From contig NZ_JACTVA010000002.1 of NCBI RefSeq assembly GCF_014490485.1, positions 186,001 to 250,000 of the forward strand: 64,000 nucleotides of DNA, in the 5' to 3' direction. Numbering within the stretch: position 1 is the stretch's first letter; the number at the start of each line of letters is the position of its first letter. The notes beneath the pieces were generated by a model. The model ran no database searches, had not been told where the DNA came from, and worked only from the letters and a program-made list of their open reading frames with translations. The DNA is from Teichococcus aerophilus (GTDB lineage: Bacteria; Pseudomonadota; Alphaproteobacteria; Acetobacterales; Acetobacteraceae). Shown here in pieces: positions 11,964 to 19,969 of this stretch. A program made the translations under genes and the position numbers.

Positions 11964-12329
11964 ATGACAACGATCATGGTAGTTGACGACGAGTTCCTTG
12001 TCGCGGACGTGCTGGCCTTCGCGTTGGAGGACGAGGGATACATGGTGGTGCGTGCCAGCAATGGGCGAAAGGGACTGGATGTCTTCCAGCGCGACCGGCC
12101 GGCGCTGGTGATTACGGATTTCATGATGCCGGTGATGAACGGGCTGGAGTTTGCCAGCGCCATCAAGTCCCGCCCCGAGAGTGCCGATCTGCCAATTATC
12201 CTGATCAGCGGCGCCCAGGCGGATATCGCGCGTCAGAATGGCCATTTGTTTGCAGCGGTCTTCGACAAGCCGTTCCGGGTCGAAGAAATCATCGCGACCG
12301 TTATTTCGTTCGTCGGGCGGCCTCACTAA
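11964..12329 (+). CDS. Single-domain response regulator
   Basis: A 121-residue stand-alone receiver. It has the acidic pair Asp8-Asp9 (MVVDDE), phospho-acceptor Asp52 (LVITDFMMP), the Ser of ILISGAQ and Lys102 (VFDKPF). There is no output domain, so it must act by protein contact or as a phosphate shuttle. It lies 31 bp after the KaiC-like gene on the same strand and is the obvious partner for that ATPase or for the hybrid kinase further upstream. Confidence 0.92.
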   Translation: MTTIMVVDDEFLVADVLAFALEDEGYMVVRASNGRKGLDVFQRDRPALVITDFMMPVMNGLEFASAIKSRPESADLPIILISGAQADIARQNGHLFAAVFDKPFRVEEIIATVISFVGRPH

Positions 12330-12392
12330 GGGACGGCACGGCACGACGGCACCGGGCCAAGCTCGGCAATACTAGCCTAACAAGTTTATTTA

Positions 12393-12408
12393 CATAATAT
12401 ATATTATG
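12393..12408. repeat. Perfect AT-rich palindrome in an AT-rich island
   Basis: CATAATATATATTATG is a perfect 16-bp palindrome. It lies in a run of about 30 bases with almost no G or C, which stands out sharply in this GC-rich window. It sits between the convergent receiver gene and the MmgE/PrpD gene. It could be a terminator-like or protein-binding site; no U-tract hairpin of the usual type is present. Confidence 0.6.
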
Positions 12409-12449
12409 CGCACTGCGTTAGGCGGTGCTCATGGTGCGCCGCATCAGCC

Positions 12450-13784
12450 TCAAGCATTCTCAGGCACCTTTTGCCCGGTCAGGATACGTTCAAGCAGGAG
12501 CCCTGCCCTGTCTTTCCCGAGCACCGGAATGGCCAGTTCACGGAATTTGTCGGCGAGTTCCAGGTCAGTCAGCGGCATCTCCGGGTCGCCCTTGCGGATA
12601 GGCTGCTCATGCAGCAGCACCTGCCCGTTCCTCAGTTCCACACGCAGCCTGGCCGCGCGCCGCCGGGGATAGGCGTCTGCCAGATCGGGCGCCAGGCTGA
12701 CGCTTACCTTCGGCATGAAGGCGTGCAGGATGGGGTCCTGCAAACGCTGTGGCGTGAAGGCGTCCAGCCGCACGGCACCGAGATGCAGCAGCGCCGCGAT
12801 GCAGTACTGGGCGCTGAAACGCGCTTCCTGTTCCGTGCTGACCACCGGGCGGTCGCACATCTCGGCCGTGGGACGGTAACCGGCGACGTGGATGGATAGC
12901 ACGTCGTCCGGCTTGAAGCCGTGCTGTTCCCGCAAGGCCAAAAGGCCATCCAGCGCCGGAAAGATGTGGCCACAGCAACCATGGTTCTTGAAGGTGATGC
13001 TGGCTATTAGGAAGGATTCGCCCAATCCGTCTCGTGCGCGATCCCACTGCCCGGTGGAATCGCTGGTGGCGGCGGCGAAGCCTGCCGGGCCGTGCAGCAC
13101 ATCCGGCGCGCCAGTGACGCCCGCTGCCGCGGCACGTGCGGCCAGCAGCCCGGCCTCGGCCGCGTGGCCGGCGTGCAGCGGCTTGCTCATCCCCTCACCC
13201 CGGAACGCCTGCTGCAGGCCGCCAGCGGACGTCGCGGCCAATGCGATGGCGTGGCCGATGCGGGCGGCGTCGCAACCCAGCAGCACGGCCGCAGCCACGG
13301 CGGCGCTGATGGTGCCGACCGTCGCGGTGGTGTGCCACATGCGATAGTGGCTGGGCTGCACGGCAAGCGCGATACGGCCGCCGACTTCGTAACCAGCGAC
13401 CATGGCGCGCAGCAGCCGGCCCATATCGGCACCCTGCGCCTGTGCCACGGCCAGGGCGGCGGCGATGGTGGGGCTGCCGGGATGCAGGCCGGAATCGCGG
13501 TGAATGTCGTCGAACTCCACTGTGTGGCTGGCAACAGCGTTCAACAGCGCCGCGTGACGCGCCGATCCGCGCCCGCCATCGACATAGCAGACCGCCCGCC
13601 CCACGCCACGTTCGTCTGCCAAAGCAGCCGCCAGCAGAGTTGCAGGCGGCCGTTGCGCGCCCGGCAGCGTGGCGGCGAACCAATCCAGCAGCGCCCGCCG
13701 CGCATGATGTTCCAGGCCTTCTGGCCAGGGGCGCGAATGCCAGCTTGCCGCGTGGTCGGCCAGGATGAGGAGCGGGTTGCCCAT
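12450..13784 (-). CDS. MmgE/PrpD family protein
   Basis: A 444-residue member of the 2-methylcitrate dehydratase (PrpD)/MmgE superfamily, which also includes cis-aconitate decarboxylase and iminodisuccinate epimerase. Family stretches seen are the N-terminal helical domain (RRALLDWFAATLPGAQRP), HTVEFDDIHRDSGLHPGSP with the active-site Asp/His region, HAGHAAEAGLLAARAAAAG and KNHGCCGHIFPALDGL. It is the last gene of a five-gene operon. Its ATG overlaps the TAA of the CoA ligase by one base (TAATG), implying translational coupling. The context suggests that it hydrates, dehydrates or isomerises a carboxylic acid; the substrate is unknown. Confidence 0.88.
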   Translation of the reverse strand: MGNPLLILADHAASWHSRPWPEGLEHHARRALLDWFAATLPGAQRPPATLLAAALADERGVGRAVCYVDGGRGSARHAALLNAVASHTVEFDDIHRDSGLHPGSPTIAAALAVAQAQGADMGRLLRAMVAGYEVGGRIALAVQPSHYRMWHTTATVGTISAAVAAAVLLGCDAARIGHAIALAATSAGGLQQAFRGEGMSKPLHAGHAAEAGLLAARAAAAGVTGAPDVLHGPAGFAAATSDSTGQWDRARDGLGESFLIASITFKNHGCCGHIFPALDGLLALREQHGFKPDDVLSIHVAGYRPTAEMCDRPVVSTEQEARFSAQYCIAALLHLGAVRLDAFTPQRLQDPILHAFMPKVSVSLAPDLADAYPRRRAARLRVELRNGQVLLHEQPIRKGDPEMPLTDLELADKFRELAIPVLGKDRAGLLLERILTGQKVPENA

Positions 13785-15853
13785 TATCGCAGGACCGCCA
13801 GCCCATCCACCGCATAGGCGCCCTGCCCCGCCGGCAGCACGAAGAGCGGGTTGATCTCGGCTTCGAGCAGACGTTCGCCCGCAGCGCCGGCCATGGCAGC
13901 GAAGGCCAGCACGGTATCGACCAGCGCGGGAATATCGGCAGGCGGTGCGCCACGGAAGCCGCGCAGCAGACGGGCAGCCTTCAGTTCCTCCACCATCGCC
14001 TCGGCATCGGTGCGGGTGATCGGCAGCAGGCGCAGGGCGGTGTCCTCGAATAACTCCGCCGCCACGCCGCCGGAGCCCAGCAGGATCACCGGACCCAGCT
14101 GGGGGTCGCGGTGGAAGCCGAGGATCATCTCGACTCCGCCACGGATACGCTCCTGCACCAGGAAGCCTTCCGGTGCCGGGGCACCAGCCGCGCGCAGGCT
14201 TTGCAGCATCGCGGCGCAAGCGTCGGGTATCTGCTCCGCCGTCAGGCCGACACGGACGCCGCCCAGGTCGCTCTTATGCGCGATGGCACGGGAGAGGATC
14301 TTGAGCACCACCTCCCCGCCCATGTCGCGTGCGGCTGCTGCGGCGGCGGCGGCATCGCTGGCGGTCTGCTCGCGCGTCACCGGCACGCCGAAGCGGGCGA
14401 ACAGCGCCTTGCTCTCGGCTTCGTTCAGGTTGCCCCGCGGGAACGGGGCCAGGATGCTGGTATCCGGCGGCGTCATGGCGGCGGCGGGCGGCAGGTTGCG
14501 GGGCTGCAGAGCCTTCAGCACCGTCGCGCAGCTCTCTGGCGTAGCGAAGGCCGGAATGCCCTGGGCATTCAGCAGCCGTACCAGATGCGGTGCATGTGGG
14601 CTGACATAGGCAAGGACTGGCTTCTCGCTGCGCGCCTGGCACTCGACGATGGCACCCGCCACGATATCCGGCGTGGCCAGGGCGGATGAGCCGATGACCA
14701 CCACCACCGCATCATACGCATCGCCCTCCAGCAACGCGTCGATGGCGCCACGGAACAGGTCCGGCCGCAGACCGGCCAGGGTGACGTCGACGGGGTTGCG
14801 GCCGATCGCGGCGGGGTCCTCGTTCAGCAGGGTTGCCAGGCGGCCCGTCGTCGCTGCATCGGGCGGCGGCACGTCGATATCCGCCAGGCCGCAATTATCG
14901 GCCAGGAGCGTGCCGGCGCCGCCGGTGGAGGTCAGGATGGCGACGCGGTTGCCGCGCATGCGGCGGCCCGTCACCAGCGCCGCGGGAATGTCCAGCAGGT
15001 CGGTAAAGCTCTCCGCGCGGATCACGCCGCATTGGCGGAACAGCGCGTCGTAGACACGGTCGGCACCGGCCAACGCGCCGGTATGGGACGTCGCGGCGCG
15101 CGCACCGGAATCCGAGCGCCCGACCTTGTAGACGACGATGGGCTTGCCGAGTTCGGCGGCACGGCGCGCCGCACGCTGGAACACATCCGGCCGCCGCAGC
15201 CCTTCCATGTAGACGGCGATGACGTCGGTGGCCTCCTCCTCCACCAGGTGTTCGATCATGTCGCTACTGTCGAGATCGGCCTCGTTGCCGGTGGAGACCA
15301 ACTTGGCAAAGCCGATGCCACGGTCGGCCGCGCGTGACAGCAGAGAGCCGAGGATGCCGCCGCTCTGCGACACCACGGAGATCCGCCCGGCCGGCAGGTC
15401 ACCGACCTCCAACGCACCGGTCGCGGATAGCATCATGCCATCCGTCAGATTGACGAGGCCGATCGTGTTGGGGCCAAGCAGGCGCATCGTGCCGGCAGCG
15501 TCTTTCAGGGCCTGCTGGCGGCGGGCGCCTTCCTCATTCGCCTCGCCATAGCCGCTGGCCAGGACGATGGCGGCCTGGCAGCCACGCGCGGCGAGGTCCC
15601 GCACCGCGGCTTCCGCCCGCTCCGGGCCCAGCAGCACGATGGCGGCGTCCGGTGCACCGGGCAGCGCGGCGATATCCGGGTAGCAGCGCAGCCCGGCAAT
15701 GGTCTCGGCCCGAGGGTTCACCGGCCAGATGTCGCCGGTGAAGCCGTATTTCTGCAGGTAGCCGACCGGGCGCCCGGTCATCTTCGAAGCATCGGCCGAG
15801 GCGCCGATGATGGCGACGCTGCGGGGGCGCAGCAATGCCCCGATGGCGCTCAT
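13784..15853 (-). CDS. Acyl-CoA synthetase, ADP/NDP-forming type (acetate-CoA ligase family)
   Basis: A 689-residue fused alpha-beta ligase. It has an N-terminal CoA-binding Rossmann domain (RSVAIIGASADASKMTGRP), a succinyl-CoA-ligase-like middle (SQSGGILGSLLSRAADRGIG, then ATSHTGALAGADRVYDALF with the presumed phospho-His), and a C-terminal ATP-grasp domain (VLKILSRAIAHKSDLGGVRVGL, EINPLFVL). It forms an acyl-CoA from a free acid with nucleotide hydrolysis to the diphosphate. Its ATG overlaps the TGA of the enoyl-CoA hydratase gene by four bases. Within the operon it would activate the imported acid before the hydratase acts. Acid specificity cannot be read from the sequence. Confidence 0.92.
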   Translation of the reverse strand: MSAIGALLRPRSVAIIGASADASKMTGRPVGYLQKYGFTGDIWPVNPRAETIAGLRCYPDIAALPGAPDAAIVLLGPERAEAAVRDLAARGCQAAIVLASGYGEANEEGARRQQALKDAAGTMRLLGPNTIGLVNLTDGMMLSATGALEVGDLPAGRISVVSQSGGILGSLLSRAADRGIGFAKLVSTGNEADLDSSDMIEHLVEEEATDVIAVYMEGLRRPDVFQRAARRAAELGKPIVVYKVGRSDSGARAATSHTGALAGADRVYDALFRQCGVIRAESFTDLLDIPAALVTGRRMRGNRVAILTSTGGAGTLLADNCGLADIDVPPPDAATTGRLATLLNEDPAAIGRNPVDVTLAGLRPDLFRGAIDALLEGDAYDAVVVVIGSSALATPDIVAGAIVECQARSEKPVLAYVSPHAPHLVRLLNAQGIPAFATPESCATVLKALQPRNLPPAAAMTPPDTSILAPFPRGNLNEAESKALFARFGVPVTREQTASDAAAAAAAARDMGGEVVLKILSRAIAHKSDLGGVRVGLTAEQIPDACAAMLQSLRAAGAPAPEGFLVQERIRGGVEMILGFHRDPQLGPVILLGSGGVAAELFEDTALRLLPITRTDAEAMVEELKAARLLRGFRGAPPADIPALVDTVLAFAAMAGAAGERLLEAEINPLFVLPAGQGAYAVDGLAVLR

Positions 15854-16677
15854 GCCGCCGTTCCCTTCTTCGCGGCGCGGCGTTGCGCGACGCCTTCCAG
15901 GAAGGCGGCGACCGACTCCTGATGCTCGCGCGAGCTGTAGCAGATGGCCTGTGCCTGGCTGCCCATGCCGAAGACCTGCTCGGCCGTCAGCTCGAACGTC
16001 TGATTCAGGATGCTCTTGCCGAGGGCCAGGGCCGCTGGCGCGCCGTGCGAAAGTTGCGTGGCCCAGGCGCGTGCTTCGTCCAGCAACGTCACCGCGCTGG
16101 CCACCCTGTCGATCATGCCGAGGCGCAAAGCTTCCTCCGGTTCCACGGTGCGGCCGGAGAAGATGAGCTCCTTGGCGCGCGATAGGCCGACGCGACGCGG
16201 CAGGAAGTACATGCCGCCACCATCGGGGATCAGCCCGCGCAGGATGTAGCTCATGGCAAACCGCGCCGTATCCGCCGCCATCACGAAGTCGCAGCACAGC
16301 GCGACATCGCAGCCCAGGCCAGTGGCCGCGCCGTTAACGGCGGCGATGGTGGGCTTCGGCAGGTCGTGGAGCATGGCGATGGCGTGGTGCGTCCGCTGCT
16401 GCCGCCGCCAGCCATTGAGCGCGACCTCGCCGGGGGGGACGGACAGCCGTGCCTGCATCGACTTGACGTCGCCACCCGCGCAGAAGCCCTGGCCGGCGCC
16501 GGTAATGACGAGGGCCCGGATGGCATCGTCGCGCGACACACGGTCCAGCGCCACCATCAGCTCGGCGCGCATGTCGTCGTCGATCGCGTTGCGGGCGGCC
16601 GGGCGGTTCAGCGTCAGTACCGCGACGGGGCCGGTGGTATCCAGCAGGATGGAAGGTTCAGCGGAAGTGGCGGTCAT
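15850..16677 (-). CDS. Enoyl-CoA hydratase/isomerase family protein
   Basis: A 275-residue crotonase-fold enzyme. The motif VLTLNRPAARNAIDDDM marks the N-terminal spiral and GQGFCAGGDVKSM the first oxyanion-hole loop. NGAATGLGCDVALCCDF is the second, with Ala-Thr where classical hydratases carry a catalytic Glu, so an isomerase or other crotonase reaction is also possible. The C-terminal trimerisation helices are complete. It is the third gene of the operon, 13 bp after the 2-hydroxyacid dehydrogenase, and overlaps the CoA ligase start. It presumably acts on the CoA ester made by that ligase. Confidence 0.9.
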   Translation of the reverse strand: MTATSAEPSILLDTTGPVAVLTLNRPAARNAIDDDMRAELMVALDRVSRDDAIRALVITGAGQGFCAGGDVKSMQARLSVPPGEVALNGWRRQQRTHHAIAMLHDLPKPTIAAVNGAATGLGCDVALCCDFVMAADTARFAMSYILRGLIPDGGGMYFLPRRVGLSRAKELIFSGRTVEPEEALRLGMIDRVASAVTLLDEARAWATQLSHGAPAALALGKSILNQTFELTAEQVFGMGSQAQAICYSSREHQESVAAFLEGVAQRRAAKKGTAA

Positions 16678-16690
16678 ATGCTCAGCCTTT

Positions 16691-17662
16691 TCAGTCTCGC
16701 GCGGCGGCGTTGAGTGGCCGCGGCAGCGTGGTTCCGGCGTTCCAGGCGCGCAGGGCTTCCACCGCGCCTTCGAAGTAGAGACGGAAATTCTGTTGCGTGA
16801 CGTAGCCGAGATGCGGCGTCAGAATCGTATTGGGGGCAGTGCGGATCGGGTCATCCGGCGCCATCGGCTCCGGCTCATGCGTATCGATGGCGGCACCGCC
16901 GAGCTGGCCGCTCTCCAGCGCCGCGATCAGGGCGGATTGCTCCACCAGCGGGCCACGGGCGGTGTTCACCAGCAACGCACCGGGCCGCATCGCCCCAAGT
17001 TCCGCCGCGCCGACAATGCCGCGCGTAGCGGGACCGAGGCCGAGATGCAGCGTCACGACGTCCGACCGGCGGAACAGCGCCTCCTTGGAGGCCAGGGTGG
17101 CGCCGGCGGCTTCGGCCTTCTCCGCCGTCATGTTGGGGCTCCAGGCCAGCAACGTCATGCCGAAGGCCTGGCCGATGGCTGCCACGCCGGCACCAATGCG
17201 TCCCAGCCCGGCCACGCCGAGGGTAGCGCCAGCCAAGCCCAGCCCCGCGCCCTGCTGCCAGCCCCCCTGCCGCAGCAGTTGTTCCTGCTGCGGAATGCGG
17301 CGGGCCAGGGCCAGGATGAGGCCCCAGGTCAGCTCCACCGTAGGCGATGGCTCGGACGACGTGCCGCAGACGGCAATGCCGTGGTCGTCGCAAGCCGCCA
17401 GGTCCAGCACCCGGTTCCGCATGCCTGTGGTGACCACAAGCTTCAGGCCGGGCAGCGCTGCCAGCAGATCAGCTGTGAGGGCCGTCCGCTCGCGGATCAG
17501 CACCACCGCATCGGCGTCGCGCAGCCGCTCGTGCAAGGCGGTATCTTGCAGGTGGTCCTGCATGATCTCGACCGGCAGGCCCGACCAATCGGCGGCGTGC
17601 CGTGCCGCATCGCCGAAATCGTCCAGCAGGACGATGCGGCGCAGCGCCGGGCGCGGGCTCAT
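16691..17662 (-). CDS. D-2-hydroxyacid dehydrogenase, NAD-dependent
   Basis: A 323-residue dehydrogenase of the phosphoglycerate/formate dehydrogenase family. The nucleotide-binding motif is VAGLGRIGAGVA. The catalytic set is complete: Arg in NTARGPLVE, Glu in DTHEPEP and His in LTPHLGYVT. It interconverts a 2-keto acid and a D-2-hydroxy acid. Its ATG overlaps the TGA of the upstream Bug protein gene by four bases. It fits a pathway in which an imported hydroxy acid is oxidised or a keto acid reduced before CoA activation. Confidence 0.92.
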   Translation of the reverse strand: MSPRPALRRIVLLDDFGDAARHAADWSGLPVEIMQDHLQDTALHERLRDADAVVLIRERTALTADLLAALPGLKLVVTTGMRNRVLDLAACDDHGIAVCGTSSEPSPTVELTWGLILALARRIPQQEQLLRQGGWQQGAGLGLAGATLGVAGLGRIGAGVAAIGQAFGMTLLAWSPNMTAEKAEAAGATLASKEALFRRSDVVTLHLGLGPATRGIVGAAELGAMRPGALLVNTARGPLVEQSALIAALESGQLGGAAIDTHEPEPMAPDDPIRTAPNTILTPHLGYVTQQNFRLYFEGAVEALRAWNAGTTLPRPLNAAARD

Positions 17663-18636
17663 TCGGCGCGGATGTTGGCGCGGGTGACGACTTCCTGCCA
17701 GCGCTTGCGGTCCTGCTCGATGAAGCGGCCGTAATCGGCGGGGGTGGGGCTGGGCTCGATCTCGACGCCCTCCTCCTGCAGCCGCTGCTTCACCGCGGCA
17801 TCGGCCAGGGTGGCGTTCAGCGCCGCATGCAAGGCGGTCACCCGGTCGGCGGGCGTGCCGGTCGGCGCCAGCAGGCCATACCAGGTGGAGGACAGGACAT
17901 TGGGGAAGCCCTGCTCCACCGTCGTCGGCACCTCCGGCAGGAAATCCAGCCGCCTGGGGGCGGCAACGGCCACGGCGCGCAGCCCGCCGGCGGCGATATG
18001 CGGGCGCAGTGGCGCCGCCGCGTTGGTGAGGATCTGCACCCTTCCCGCCAGAACGTCGGTAATCGCCGGCCCGGTGCCGCGATAGGGGATGTGCTCCATC
18101 TCCGCGCCGAACTCCAACGACAGCAGGGCGCCCAGCACATGGCCGGTGGTGCCGACGCCGGGGCTGGCATAGGCAAGCGGCGGCCGGGCACGCCGCGCGA
18201 GGTCGCGCAACTCGCCCATCGTCTTCGCCTCCACCTGCGGATTGACGGTGATGACGTTGGGCGCGTTGCCGACGAAGCCGATCGGCGCGAAGTCCTTGAT
18301 GATGTCGTAGGGAACGCGCGGCTGCACCAGGCTGCTGATGAGGAAGCTGCCGCTGCCGCCGAGCAGGATGGTGTAGCCATCCTTCGGGGACTGGGCCACG
18401 GCCTCGTTGCCCAGCACGCCGCCGGCACCACCGCGGTTCTCCACCACGAAGGTCTGGCCGAGACGCGTGGCCATACCATCGGTGATGACGCGGCCGACGA
18501 TGTCGTTGCTGCCACCCGCGGCGAAGGGAATGATCAACCGGATGGGGCGGTCGGGGAAGCGGGTGGCCTGCGCCAGGGCCGGGCGGCTGAGCGCCAGGGC
18601 GGGCGCCAGTAGCAGGGCGTTGCGGCGGTTGATCAT
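17659..18636 (-). CDS. Bug/TctC family tricarboxylate-type substrate-binding protein
   Basis: A 325-residue periplasmic binding protein. The signal peptide MINRRNALLLAPALALSRPA is followed by the cleavage region ALAQA. Bug-fold landmarks are PDRPIRLIIPFAAGGSNDIV, VENRGGAGGVLGNEAVAQ and the C-terminal PTPADYGRFI. The start at 18636 is preferred because GGAGG lies nine bases upstream; ATGs at 18645 and 18657 sit on or before that site. It is the first gene of the operon and is divergent from a LysR gene. No tctA/tctB membrane genes are present, so it is an orphan binding protein that either shares a transporter encoded elsewhere or acts in sensing. Confidence 0.92.
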   Translation of the reverse strand: MINRRNALLLAPALALSRPALAQATRFPDRPIRLIIPFAAGGSNDIVGRVITDGMATRLGQTFVVENRGGAGGVLGNEAVAQSPKDGYTILLGGSGSFLISSLVQPRVPYDIIKDFAPIGFVGNAPNVITVNPQVEAKTMGELRDLARRARPPLAYASPGVGTTGHVLGALLSLEFGAEMEHIPYRGTGPAITDVLAGRVQILTNAAAPLRPHIAAGGLRAVAVAAPRRLDFLPEVPTTVEQGFPNVLSSTWYGLLAPTGTPADRVTALHAALNATLADAAVKQRLQEEGVEIEPSPTPADYGRFIEQDRKRWQEVVTRANIRAE

Positions 18637-18769
18637 GGCAGACATCCTCCAGGACATTGCTTCCCCGTCGGTCGCGGGGTTTGAGCCGGCCGAGCATGGG
18701 CGGTGCCCGGGCGGGCTGAGAAGTCCTAGATTGCGTTGCTCTACCCCAACCTGATGTTATGCTGGCGGG

Positions 18770-19645
18770 ATGCGCCACACACTGCCACCGCTGGACAGCC
18801 TGTGGGTTTTCCACATCGTCGCCCAGACGGGCAGCCTGACGGCGGCGGCCTCGACGCTCGGCGTGACCCAGCCGGCCGTCAGCAAGCGGTTGAAGGACCT
18901 GGAAGCCACCCTGGGCTGTGCCCTGGTGCGGCGCGGTGCCAATGCGCTGAGCCTGACGGCGCTGGGCCACCGCTTCGCCGCCGAGATCGGGCAAGGCTTC
19001 GCGCAGTTGCAGGCGGCGACACAGAACCTGCAGGCGCAGGACCCGCCGCTGCGCATCCGTGCCTACACGACCTGGGCCATGCGCTGGCTGATCCCGCGCC
19101 TCGCCAGCTTCAGAGACCTGCATCCCGGCATCGATGTCGAAGTCAGCACCTCGACGGCCATGGTGGACCTGGCGCGGGAGGGTGTGGATGCCGCGATCAG
19201 CACGGCGCGCGGCGACCGCCCACCCTCCCCTGGCGCACAGCGCCTGCAGGCGGTGGCGGTGGCCCCCTTCGCCGCAGCGGCGGTGGCGGTGGCCTGGGGC
19301 GATGGCTCGGGTGCCGGCGGGCGGCTGCTGGGCAGCAAAGTACGGGCACGGGACTGGCCCCGATGGCTGCACGCGAACGGCCTGAACATACCGGCGCCAC
19401 CCTTGCTGTTCGAGAGTACGACGCTGGCCATCCAGGCGGCGCTGGAAGGCTTGGGAACCGTCATCTGCACGCCGGGCTTCGTCCAGGACGAGGTGCGCGA
19501 GGGAAGGTTGGTAGGCCTGCCGGGACGCACGCTGGTGACGGGGGACCACTACTGGCTGATTTTGCCCTCAGGCCGCAGGTCGGCGCCCCTGCGGATTTTC
19601 TCCGACTGGCTGGTGCAGCAATCCGCTGCGGAGACGGATACCTGA
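18770..19645 (+). CDS. LysR family transcriptional regulator, GcvA-like
   Basis: A 291-residue LysR regulator. The winged helix-turn-helix occupies about residues 8-67 (LWVFHIVAQTGSLTAAASTL, then GVTQPAVSKRLKDLE). The effector domain (LRIRAYTTWAMRWLIPRLASF onward) is of the GcvA/AmpR type. It is transcribed away from the five-gene acid operon across a 133-bp intergenic region, the usual layout for a LysR regulator controlling its neighbour. The effector is probably the operon substrate or its CoA derivative. No convincing operator could be picked out by eye. Confidence 0.9.
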   Translation: MRHTLPPLDSLWVFHIVAQTGSLTAAASTLGVTQPAVSKRLKDLEATLGCALVRRGANALSLTALGHRFAAEIGQGFAQLQAATQNLQAQDPPLRIRAYTTWAMRWLIPRLASFRDLHPGIDVEVSTSTAMVDLAREGVDAAISTARGDRPPSPGAQRLQAVAVAPFAAAAVAVAWGDGSGAGGRLLGSKVRARDWPRWLHANGLNIPAPPLLFESTTLAIQAALEGLGTVICTPGFVQDEVREGRLVGLPGRTLVTGDHYWLILPSGRRSAPLRIFSDWLVQQSAAETDT

Positions 19646-19765
19646 GCGGGATGCGGCTTCTACCGCGTCGCAGAGACGAAATCGGCACCGCCACGCGACA
19701 AGCCGGCTTGAGGCCACGCCGCTTCTTGGCCAGGCTTCCCCCTAGGCGATTCCATGGGGGCGAGC

Positions 19766-19969
19766 ATGACGGGTGATCCGAAGGATCTGGCGGTCGAGAC
19801 AGCGCAGGGCTGGTTCGGCGTGGCGCCGCCGAACGATGCGGCGCTGGAGTTCGCGGCGGACCTGCGGCAGACCGTCGAAGCATTCGAGGCGCTGCGCGGC
19901 CGCCTGCGGTTCGAGGACGAACCAGTGGATTTCGAGGCAGCCCTCCTGGCCTACCGGGAAGCCGAGTGA
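19766..19969 (+). CDS. AtzG-like small amidase partner (DUF4089-type)
   Basis: A 67-residue acidic protein whose TGA overlaps the amidase ATG by one base (TGATG). Small proteins of this type (AtzG) form an obligate complex with AtzE amidases in the cyanuric-acid pathway, and the genes are similarly overlapped. The assignment rests on size, helical acidic composition (VETAQGWFGVAPPND...) and position; residue similarity was judged by eye only. ATG 19754 is an alternative start; 19766 is preferred because GGGGGCGAG lies just upstream. Confidence 0.65.
   Translation: MTGDPKDLAVETAQGWFGVAPPNDAALEFAADLRQTVEAFEALRGRLRFEDEPVDFEAALLAYREAE

Noticed and set aside
12450-14219. 589-codon version of the MmgE/PrpD gene
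   Set aside because: The extra 145 codons overlap the CoA ligase and show no similarity; the ATG at 13784 gives family length and an exact TAATG junction.
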